A stretch of 5,023 nt of DNA, from assembly GCA_030610025.1 (NCBI GenBank), contig JAUWSP010000254.1, positions 1 through 5,023 of the forward strand, given 5' to 3'. This DNA is from Acidobacteriota bacterium (GTDB lineage: Bacteria > Acidobacteriota > Thermoanaerobaculia > Multivoradales > JAHEKO01). Position numbers and translations under genes: made by a program. Below are positions 1 through 5,023 of the stretch, one piece after another; within the stretch, counting starts at the first letter, position 1; each line of letters begins with the position of its first letter. The notes below the pieces were generated by a model, which worked only from the letters and a program-made list of their open reading frames with translations, did no database searches and had not been told where the DNA came from.

Positions 1-60
1 ACTTGTTTATCATCAGCGCTTTAGTGGATTCTCTTACTTGGCACGAGGTCTGCTTTAGTG
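1..60 (+). repeat. Imperfect direct repeat over the promoter region
   Basis: Two blocks share the same two words in the same order. Bases 1-26 read ACTTG, 12 bases, then GCTTTAGTG; bases 36-60 read ACTTG, 11 bases, then GCTTTAGTG. The 9-base word GCTTTAGTG at 18-26 and 52-60 is identical. The second block contains the sigma54 promoter, with its -12 GC inside the shared word. The first block lacks the GG of a -24 element and so should not be a working sigma54 promoter. It may be a decayed duplication of the promoter or a protein-binding repeat. The left block touches the window edge and may extend further. Confidence 0.45.
39..54 (+). promoter_or_regulatory. Sigma54 (RpoN) -24/-12 promoter
   Basis: The sequence TGGCACGAGGTCTGCT matches the consensus TGGCACG-N4-TTGC(A/T) at every fixed position except one (C for T at 50). 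The invariant GG lies at 40-41 and the invariant GC at 52-53 with correct spacing. This predicts transcription from about base 65 on the + strand, leaving a leader of about 15 bases before the adaptor ATG at 80. The context fits: the third gene of the operon encodes a sigma54-dependent activator. Activator binding sites (enhancers) usually lie 100 or more bases upstream and would fall outside the window; none is evident in bases 1-38. Confidence 0.85.
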
Positions 61-63
61 TCC

Positions 64-70
64 GGTGGAG
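64..70 (+). promoter_or_regulatory. Ribosome binding site of the adaptor gene
   Basis: GGTGGAG lies 9 bases before the ATG at 80 and is a good Shine-Dalgarno. It decides the start: an in-frame GTG at 65 overlaps this site, has no Shine-Dalgarno of its own, and sits almost exactly at the transcription start predicted from the sigma54 promoter. Confidence 0.65.
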
Positions 71-79
71 ATCAGTTCC

Positions 80-1333
80 ATGGACGTACAGCGAGCCGAC
101 TTGAAGCGTCAGAAGAAGCGCAAGAGAACACTCCTGATTGGGGTGGCGCTGGCCGTGGTTCTCCTGGTCACCTTCGGTCTGGCACAGCTCGAGCCCGCAG
201 CACCGAGAGTCGAAGGAGGCGCGCTGTACTTCTCGAACGTCGAGCGGGGCGAGATGCTTCGTCAGGTACGCGGTCCAGGCACGCTGGTCCCCGAGAGCTT
301 GCAGTGGATCACGGCAGCCACCCAGGGTCGGGTGGAGCGCATCCTGGTGCTTCCCGGTACGGTAGTCGAGTCGGAAACGGTCTTGCTCGAGCTCTCCAGT
401 CCGGAGCTGGAGCAGCAGATTGTGGATGCCGAATCCGAGCTCCGGGCCGTCGAGGCCGACTACGTGATGCTCGAAGCCCAGCTCGAGAGCCAGGTGCTCA
501 CCCAGGAGTCGGTGCTCGCCCAGGTCATCTCGGAGCACAGCCAGGCCAAGCTGCAACTCGAAGCCAATGAACGACTCATGACCGAGGGCCTGCTGCCGGA
601 GATCGATTTCAAGCGGTCTCAGCTGGCCACAGAACACCTCGCAACCCTCGAAGGGATCGAGCGGGTTCGACTGGAGAAGGCAGGTCGATCCACAAAGGCC
701 CAGCTCCAGGCCGGCCGCAGCCGCCTCGAGCAACAGCGAGCACTGATGAACCTCCGGCGACAGCAGTTCGCCTCACTGCAGGTCCGGGCCGGAATGGAAG
801 GGGTCCTGCAAGAGGTGCGGGTCGAAGAAGGCCAACGGGTCACGGCCGGTACCACGCTCGCTCAGGTGGCGCAGCCCGATCAACTCAAGGCCGAGCTTCG
901 CATCCCCGAGACCCAGGCCAAGGATTTGCGCGTCGGACTCGCAGTCTCTATCGACACCCGCAACGGAGTCGTTCCGGGTCGACTGAGCCGCGTGGATCCA
1001 GCCGTGCGTGAAGGCAGCGTGACGGTGGACGTTGCGCTGGAAGGGGCACTGCCCCAAGGCGCCCGGCCCGACCTTCGAGTCGATGGCACCATCGAGATCG
1101 AGCGTCTCGAGGATGTGCTCTATGTCGGCCGCCCGGCCTATGGTCAGGCCAATCAGACAGTGAGCCTCTTTCTCGTCAACGAGGAGGAAGACGGGGCCCG
1201 ACGGGTCCAGGTGCGCCTGGGCCGCAGCTCGGTCTCCACCGTCGAGGTGATTGACGGTCTCCACGAGGGCGATCGCGTGATCCTCTCCGACACGTCGAAA
1301 TGGGACGACTTCGACCGCATTCGAATCGAGTGA
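80..1333 (+). CDS. HlyD/MacA-type periplasmic adaptor of an ABC efflux system
   Basis: The 417-residue product is the membrane-fusion (adaptor) subunit that links an inner-membrane transporter to a TolC-like outer-membrane channel. The N-terminus has a basic cytoplasmic stretch (KRQKKRKR, 9-16) followed by one hydrophobic anchor (about 17-36), with no lipobox cysteine, so it should be anchored by a helix with the rest in the periplasm. The family order then appears: first half of a lipoyl/barrel-sandwich domain (about 75-108, GRVERILVLPGTVV), a long Glu/Gln/Leu-rich alpha-helical hairpin (about 108-232) with its turn near GLLPE (170-174), second lipoyl half (about 233-265, GVLQEVRVEEGQRV), then beta-barrel and membrane-proximal domains to the end. 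The Arg and Ser of the RxxxLxxxxxxS tip signature known from AcrA/MacA are not evident by eye. Length is usual. The ATG at 80 is preferred over an in-frame GTG at 65 (422 residues) because of the Shine-Dalgarno at 64-70. It is the first gene after the sigma54 promoter, 38 bases before the ATPase. Family is clear; the substrate is unknown. Confidence 0.9.
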   Translation: MDVQRADLKRQKKRKRTLLIGVALAVVLLVTFGLAQLEPAAPRVEGGALYFSNVERGEMLRQVRGPGTLVPESLQWITAATQGRVERILVLPGTVVESETVLLELSSPELEQQIVDAESELRAVEADYVMLEAQLESQVLTQESVLAQVISEHSQAKLQLEANERLMTEGLLPEIDFKRSQLATEHLATLEGIERVRLEKAGRSTKAQLQAGRSRLEQQRALMNLRRQQFASLQVRAGMEGVLQEVRVEEGQRVTAGTTLAQVAQPDQLKAELRIPETQAKDLRVGLAVSIDTRNGVVPGRLSRVDPAVREGSVTVDVALEGALPQGARPDLRVDGTIEIERLEDVLYVGRPAYGQANQTVSLFLVNEEEDGARRVQVRLGRSSVSTVEVIDGLHEGDRVILSDTSKWDDFDRIRIE

Positions 1334-1371
1334 CAACCAACCACTCTTGGAAGAGAAGGACGGGAGAAACC

Positions 1372-2100
1372 ATGAGCTCGAACCACGATCCCCTGATTCA
1401 GATGAAGGGCATCAAGAAGGTCTTCTTCACCGACGAGGTGGAGACCCATGCCCTGACCAACGTGCACCTCACGATCCAGAGGGGCGACTATGTCTCCATC
1501 TCCGGACCTTCCGGTTGCGGCAAGACGACGCTGCTTTCCATCCTCGGTCTGCTGGACACGCCAACCGACGGCGAGTACGTGCTGAACGAGCAGACCGTCG
1601 ATGACCTGCGCTTCGCCGAGAGGGCCCGGATCCGCAATCGCGAGATCGGCTTCATCTTCCAGGCCTTTAACCTGATCGGTGATCTGACTGTCTACGAGAA
1701 TGTGGAGTTGCCCCTCACGTACAGGGGCATGAGCTCGTCCGAAAGCAAGGTCCGAGTCATGGAAGCGCTCGAGCGAGTGGCCATGTCCCACCGCACCAAG
1801 CACTATCCTTCCCAGCTCTCCGGGGGTCAGCAACAGCGCGTTGCGGTGGCCCGCGCCGTGGTGGGATCGCCCTCCATTCTGCTCGCCGATGAGCCGACAG
1901 GAAATCTCGACTCCAAGAACAGCGAAGCGGTCATGGAGCTGCTCGACGACCTGCATGGGCAGGGAGCGACAATCTGCATGGTGACGCACGACCCCCGCTG
2001 GGCTCGCCATGCCAACCGCAACATCGAGCTGTTCGACGGCCGGATCGTCTCGGAAGAGGTTCTTTCAGAGCCCGCAGGTGAGTTACGATCACTGAAGTGA
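1372..2100 (+). CDS. ABC transporter ATP-binding protein, MacB/LolD type
   Basis: The 242-residue product is a complete nucleotide-binding subunit that would power a FtsX/MacB-type permease at the cytoplasmic face of the inner membrane. All catalytic motifs are intact: Walker A GPSGCGKTT (45-53, Lys51), Q-loop Gln97 in IFQAFNLI, signature LSGGQQQR (149-156), Walker B ILLADE (169-174) with catalytic Glu174, D-loop (NLD, 178-180), and switch His206 in MVTHD. The LADEPTGNLD string and size are typical of the MacB/LolD/FtsE group. It has no fused membrane domain, unlike full-length MacB. The ATG at 1372 is chosen because GGGAG (1362-1366) precedes it by 5 bases; the open frame continues upstream to 1300, but that would overlap the adaptor and has no similar signal. 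The stop overlaps the start of the response regulator by 4 bases. No permease follows, which is unusual. The family is certain; export of a drug, lipid or peptide cannot be told apart. Confidence 0.95.
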   Translation: MSSNHDPLIQMKGIKKVFFTDEVETHALTNVHLTIQRGDYVSISGPSGCGKTTLLSILGLLDTPTDGEYVLNEQTVDDLRFAERARIRNREIGFIFQAFNLIGDLTVYENVELPLTYRGMSSSESKVRVMEALERVAMSHRTKHYPSQLSGGQQQRVAVARAVVGSPSILLADEPTGNLDSKNSEAVMELLDDLHGQGATICMVTHDPRWARHANRNIELFDGRIVSEEVLSEPAGELRSLK

Positions 2101-3461
2101 GTGTTCCAGCCCCATCGATTCTCGTCGCCGACGACCAGCCGGACATCCTGGAGTCCATGCGCCTGCTGCTCAAGGGCGAGGGCTATTCAGTAGAGCTCGC
2201 CAGCTCTCCAGAGGAGGCGCTGGCCGCCGCTGGCCGGCGCGAGTTCGACGCCGTACTCATGGATCTGAACTACACCCGCGATACGACGTCGGGCAAGGAA
2301 GGTCTCGATCTACTGGCCAGGCTCCGCTCGCTCGACTCGAATCTCGCACTGGTGGTGATGACCGCGTGGGGCAGTATCGAGCTGGCAGTCGAAGCCATGC
2401 GCCTCGGTGCCAGTGATTTTTTCGAAAAGCCGTGGGACAACGAGCGGGTGCTGGCGATCTTGCGCAACCAGATCGAGCTGCGACGGGCGCGCCGCAAGGG
2501 CGAGCGGCTCGAAGCGGAGAACCGGTTGCTCCGGGGCGGGTCGGAGATCGATTTCATCGCCGACTCGCGTGCCATGGGCCCTGTCCTGGATCTGATCGAA
2601 CGGGTCGGCCCTTCCGACGCCAACGTCCTGATCACCGGTGAGAACGGCACTGGCAAAGGCATCGTCGCCCAGTTGTTGCACTCGGTCTCGGACCGTGCCG
2701 CGAGGCCCCTGATGACCGTCAACACCGGCGGTCTCTCCGAGTCGATCTTCGAGAGCGAGCTGTTCGGACATGTCAAAGGCGCCTTCACCGACGCCAAGGG
2801 CGACCGGATCGGGCGCTTTGAGATGGCGGACGGCGGCACCCTGTTTCTGGACGAAATCGGCAACCTGCCGGCGGCACAGCAGGCCAAGCTCCTCCGCGTC
2901 GTGGAGACGGGCGATTTCGAGCGCGTTGGAGCGTCGCGAACTCAATCGGCCGATGTACGGATACTGTCGGCCACCAATGCCGACCTCGAGGTTGCCGTGA
3001 GTGAGGGCCATTTCCGCAAGGACCTGCTGTACCGACTGCGAACCGTCGAGATCCCTATTCCGCCGCTCCGCGAGCGCGCCGAGGACCTCGAGCCTCTCGC
3101 CAGACACTTCTTCGACCAGCACGTCAGCAAGTACCGCAAACAGCTCGACGGCTTCGAGACGTCGGCCCGCGCAGCGATGCGGAAGTACAGCTGGCCCGGC
3201 AACGTCCGGGAGTTGGATCACGCCGTGGAGCGTGGCGTTCTGATGGCACAGGGACCCCTGATCGGTATTGGAGACCTGGGCCTCGAGACCGGGCAAGACG
3301 CGACTGTCCAGCTAGAGAAGATGACGCTGGAGGACGCCGAGCGGCTTCTCATCCAGAAGGCCCTGGACAAGAGCGAGGGTAGCGTCAGTCTCGCAGCTGA
3401 GGACCTGGGTCTCAGTCGAAGCGCTCTCTACCGCCGGCTCGAGAAGCACGGCCTCAACTGA
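2097..3461 (+). CDS. NtrC-family sigma54-dependent response regulator
   Basis: The 454-residue product has three domains in the NtrC order. The receiver (about 6-125) has acidic pocket Asp12/Asp13, phospho-acceptor Asp56, Thr89 and Lys111. The AAA+ domain (about 152-385) has Walker A GENGTGKG (181-188), the sigma54-contact loop as GAFTDA (228-233) rather than GAFTGA, Walker B GTLFLDEI (247-254), the ATN sensor segment (292-294), the FRKDLLYRL segment (306-314) and WPGNVREL (366-373). A Fis-type helix-turn-helix ends the protein (about 412-452, SLAAEDLGLSRSALYRRL). It should bind enhancer DNA and remodel sigma54 polymerase when phosphorylated. The loop after Asp56 (LNYTRDTTSGKEGL) is about five residues longer than the usual D-x-x-M-P-G-x-x-G-L and lacks its Pro. 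The GTG start overlaps the ATPase stop (GTGA, 2097-2100), implying translational coupling; AGGTGAG at 2076-2082 is a somewhat distant Shine-Dalgarno. The likely partner is the next gene and the likely target is the promoter at 39-54. Confidence 0.95.
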   Translation: MSVPAPSILVADDQPDILESMRLLLKGEGYSVELASSPEEALAAAGRREFDAVLMDLNYTRDTTSGKEGLDLLARLRSLDSNLALVVMTAWGSIELAVEAMRLGASDFFEKPWDNERVLAILRNQIELRRARRKGERLEAENRLLRGGSEIDFIADSRAMGPVLDLIERVGPSDANVLITGENGTGKGIVAQLLHSVSDRAARPLMTVNTGGLSESIFESELFGHVKGAFTDAKGDRIGRFEMADGGTLFLDEIGNLPAAQQAKLLRVVETGDFERVGASRTQSADVRILSATNADLEVAVSEGHFRKDLLYRLRTVEIPIPPLRERAEDLEPLARHFFDQHVSKYRKQLDGFETSARAAMRKYSWPGNVRELDHAVERGVLMAQGPLIGIGDLGLETGQDATVQLEKMTLEDAERLLIQKALDKSEGSVSLAAEDLGLSRSALYRRLEKHGLN

Positions 3462-3466
3462 CTAGA

Positions 3467-4810
3467 ATGGGGTCCGGTATGCAGCCGAGTCCCCGTCTTT
3501 ACTTGAGCAGCGAGCGACGCCTCTTTCTGCTGGCGTTCGCGGTTGGCCTGCCGGGCTCGAGCCTCGGTCTGGCCCTCCTCTGGACTTCGGATCTCCCTGC
3601 CTCTACCCGATGGACCCTGACTGTCCTCCTGGTTGTCACCTGGACTGCGCTGGCCGTCGTGGTGAGGCGCCGAGCCGTCTACTCGCTGCGCACCGTCTCC
3701 AGCCTTCTCGAGGCTTTGCGGCAGGAAGACTACTCCCTGCGCGGCCACCGAACCGGTGCTGACGATGCGTTGGACGATGTCTTCCGAGAGATCAACCTGT
3801 TGAGCGAGAGCCTGAGCGAGCAGCGCCTCAGCGCGCTCGAGGCCTCGGCTCTGCTGCGTGCCGTGATGGCCGAGATCGATGTGGCGGTCTTCACCTTCGA
3901 CCCGGAGCATCGGCTACGACTGGTGAACCGTGCAGGTGAGAGAATTCTGGCCCGCCCCTCGTCCCGCCTTCTCGGTAGCTCGGCGGCGGAGTTGGGCCTG
4001 GAGGACTGGCTCGAAGGTGAGCTTCCGGGAACGGTCGAGCGGGCCTTCCCGGGCGCTGTGGGGCGTTGGCGGGTCCGTCGCAGCACCTTCCGTCAGGAAG
4101 GTATGCCGCACCAACTGCTGGTCATCACCGATCTGAGCAAGACGCTACGTCAGGAGGAGCGCCAGACCTGGCAACGCCTGATTCGAGTCCTGGGCCACGA
4201 GCTCAACAACTCCCTGGGCCCCATCAAGTCGACCGCCGAGACCCTGCACCGGCTCACCGACAAGCAGCCCAGCGCCGAAGAATGGCACCAGGATCTCCGG
4301 AGTGGCCTGGATGTGATCCGCCAGAGATCGGCGGCCCTGAGTCGATTCATGGCTTCCTACTCACAACTGGCTCGCCTGCCGGAGCCCACCCTCGAGTCCC
4401 TGACCATTACGGGAGTCGTGAAGCACGCAGCCGCAATGGAGTCGCGGCTAGAGGTCGAGATCACGGAAGGCCCGACGCTCGAGGTGCAAGCCGACCGGGC
4501 CCAGATCGAACAGGCGCTGATCAACATCGTCAAGAACGCGGTCGAGGCTTCGCTCGAGACGGGTGGCGGCGTCGAGATCAGCTGGTCCCGACGCGCCGAC
4601 AGCTGCGAGGTGCTGGTCGAGGACGCAGGGCCTGGCCTGCCTGAAAGCGCCAATCTCTTTGTCCCCTTCTTCACGACGAAACCGGGAGGCTCAGGGATAG
4701 GACTGGTTCTGAGCCGCCAGATTGCCGAAGCCCACGGCGGCAGCCTGACGCTCGAGAACCGCCTCGGCCACCGGGGCTCCTGCGCCCGACTCCGGCTACG
4801 CCTGAGTTGA
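3467..4810 (+). CDS. NtrY-like membrane sensor histidine kinase
   Basis: The 447-residue product should phosphorylate the regulator encoded 5 bases upstream. Two hydrophobic segments (about 19-39 and 49-66) are joined by only about nine residues, so there is no periplasmic sensor domain. A linker (67-120), perhaps HAMP-like, leads into a PAS-like domain (about 126-224: VAVFTFDPEHRLRLVNRAGERIL, here cut as VAVFTFDPEH at 139-148 and LVNRAGERIL at 152-161). The catalytic core is complete: H-box LGHELNNSLGPIKS (242-255) with phospho-acceptor His244, N-box NIVKNAVEA (353-361) with Asn357, G1 DAGPG (386-390), F-box LFVPFFTTKP (397-406) and G2 GGSGIGL (407-413). The HELNNSL H-box is typical of NtrY/NtrB-like kinases that pair with NtrC-type regulators. 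The start is uncertain: ATG at 3467 has little Shine-Dalgarno, while an in-frame ATG at 3479 (443 residues) follows a GGGG run at 3469-3472. The signal sensed is unknown; membrane or transporter state is a reasonable guess given the tiny loop. Confidence 0.93.
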   Translation: MGSGMQPSPRLYLSSERRLFLLAFAVGLPGSSLGLALLWTSDLPASTRWTLTVLLVVTWTALAVVVRRRAVYSLRTVSSLLEALRQEDYSLRGHRTGADDALDDVFREINLLSESLSEQRLSALEASALLRAVMAEIDVAVFTFDPEHRLRLVNRAGERILARPSSRLLGSSAAELGLEDWLEGELPGTVERAFPGAVGRWRVRRSTFRQEGMPHQLLVITDLSKTLRQEERQTWQRLIRVLGHELNNSLGPIKSTAETLHRLTDKQPSAEEWHQDLRSGLDVIRQRSAALSRFMASYSQLARLPEPTLESLTITGVVKHAAAMESRLEVEITEGPTLEVQADRAQIEQALINIVKNAVEASLETGGGVEISWSRRADSCEVLVEDAGPGLPESANLFVPFFTTKPGGSGIGLVLSRQIAEAHGGSLTLENRLGHRGSCARLRLRLS

Positions 4811-4838
4811 GGGCTTGAGGGCGTAAGGGCCTAGGGGG
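4811..4838 (+). other. Four phased G-runs, potential G-quadruplex
   Basis: Starting at the base after the kinase stop codon, G-runs lie at 4811-4813, 4819-4821, 4827-4829 and 4834-4838, separated by CTTGA, CGTAA and CCTA. This fits the G3+N1-7 quadruplex pattern. The first three units also form a degenerate 8-base tandem repeat, GGGC-N-T-R-R. The G-rich strand is the mRNA-sense strand, so the structure could form in the operon transcript just before the hairpin at 4840-4857. The pattern is read directly; formation and function are inference. Confidence 0.45.
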
Positions 4839-4839
4839 C

Positions 4840-4857
4840 GACTCCCTGGTGGGAGTC
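4840..4857 (+). terminator. Hairpin after the operon, possible terminator
   Basis: GACTCCC (4840-4846) and GGGAGTC (4851-4857) form a perfect 7-bp stem around the loop TGGT, 30 bases after the kinase stop. The following bases (TTGGTCTATCC) give only a weak U-tract, so efficiency as an intrinsic terminator is doubtful. It could instead act as a 3' end stabiliser or work with the preceding G-runs. Confidence 0.5.
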
Positions 4858-4940
4858 TTGGTCTATCCGAGAGTCTAGAAATCCGTAGACGGTGCGTGGC
4901 CCAGAACCACCTGCGATTCCAGACCTCAGGACTCAAAGAC

Positions 4941-4961
4941 CGGCCGGCACAGGTCCGGCCG
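4941..4961 (-). terminator. GC-rich hairpin, terminator-like on the minus strand
   Basis: CGGCCGG (4941-4947) and CCGGCCG (4955-4961) form a perfect 7-bp all-G/C stem with a 7-base loop. On the + strand the following bases (CTTCAATCC) are not U-rich. On the minus strand the stem is followed by GTCTTTGAG, a weak but better U-tract. It may terminate a convergent gene entering from the right edge, or simply be a stable intergenic stem-loop. Confidence 0.35.
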
Positions 4962-4975
4962 CTTCAATCCCCCAT

Positions 4976-4995
4976 TGCCTCACTGCCTCACTGCC
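4976..4995. repeat. Short tandem repeat TGCCTCAC, 2.5 copies
   Basis: TGCCTCAC occurs at 4976-4983 and 4984-4991 without mismatch, followed by a partial copy TGCC (4992-4995). It lies in non-coding DNA. No function is evident; slippage during replication is the simplest origin. Confidence 0.6.
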
Positions 4996-5023
4996 CAATC
5001 ATCTCGCCTTGGGGAACTTCTTG

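Noticed and set aside
1..26. Second sigma54 promoter in the left repeat copy
   Set aside because: The position where the -24 GG should be is T-rich (bases 6-8), so the invariant dinucleotide is absent.
58..570. Overlapping + strand frame (170 codons) inside the adaptor gene
   Set aside because: Its product is low-complexity Arg/Gly/Ala/Ser-rich sequence typical of an out-of-frame reading; the adaptor frame has clear family domains.
1334..1371. Separate promoter or terminator between adaptor and ATPase genes
   Set aside because: The 38-base gap holds a Shine-Dalgarno but no hairpin or convincing -35/-10 or -24/-12 element.
1153..2010. Long minus-strand open frame (285 codons) opposite the ATPase
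   Set aside because: It lies opposite well-supported coding sequence with intact ABC motifs, shows no recognisable domain, and is the kind of frame expected by chance in GC-rich coding DNA.
2310..3296. Long minus-strand open frame (328 codons) opposite the response regulator
   Set aside because: It is fully antisense to a complete NtrC-type gene, has no recognisable motif, and reflects codon bias of the sense gene.
4858..4930. Possible tRNA, from the cloverleaf-like pairing
   Set aside because: There is no GGTTCRA-type T-arm, no conserved D-arm bases, and the stems are too short.
4976..4995. Possible CRISPR repeat or attachment site from the tandem TGCCTCAC
   Set aside because: The unit is 8 bases with no spacers, and no integrase or cas gene is in the window.

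Overview
The window is GC-rich bacterial DNA and is almost fully taken up by one four-gene operon on the + strand (80-4810), followed by about 210 bases of structured non-coding DNA. The genes are a membrane-anchored periplasmic adaptor of the HlyD/MacA type, a MacB/LolD-type ABC ATPase, an NtrC-type sigma54-activating response regulator, and an NtrY-like membrane histidine kinase. The two-membrane efflux architecture, the sigma54 promoter and the NtrC/NtrY-like pair point to a Gram-negative bacterium. The strong G/C third-position bias and style fit a deltaproteobacterial/Myxococcota-like or Acidobacteriota-like lineage, but the sequence does not settle the taxon.

Layout. Bases 1-79 hold a very good sigma54 (-24/-12) promoter at 39-54, set in an imperfect direct repeat, and a Shine-Dalgarno at 64-70. 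The adaptor follows (80-1333), then a 38-base gap, the ATPase (1372-2100), the response regulator overlapping it by 4 bases (2097-3461), and the kinase 5 bases later (3467-4810). Directly after the kinase stop come four evenly spaced G-runs (possible G-quadruplex), a perfect 7-bp hairpin, a second GC-rich hairpin that reads better as a minus-strand terminator, and a short tandem repeat.

How the parts may work together (inference). The kinase has two membrane helices with almost no periplasmic loop plus a cytoplasmic PAS-like domain. It would phosphorylate the regulator, which would activate sigma54 RNA polymerase. Because the only promoter seen is itself a sigma54 promoter, the simplest model is positive autoregulation of an export system by its own co-transcribed two-component pair. 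No ABC permease lies in the window although the adaptor and ATPase normally require one, so it must be encoded elsewhere, probably nearby.
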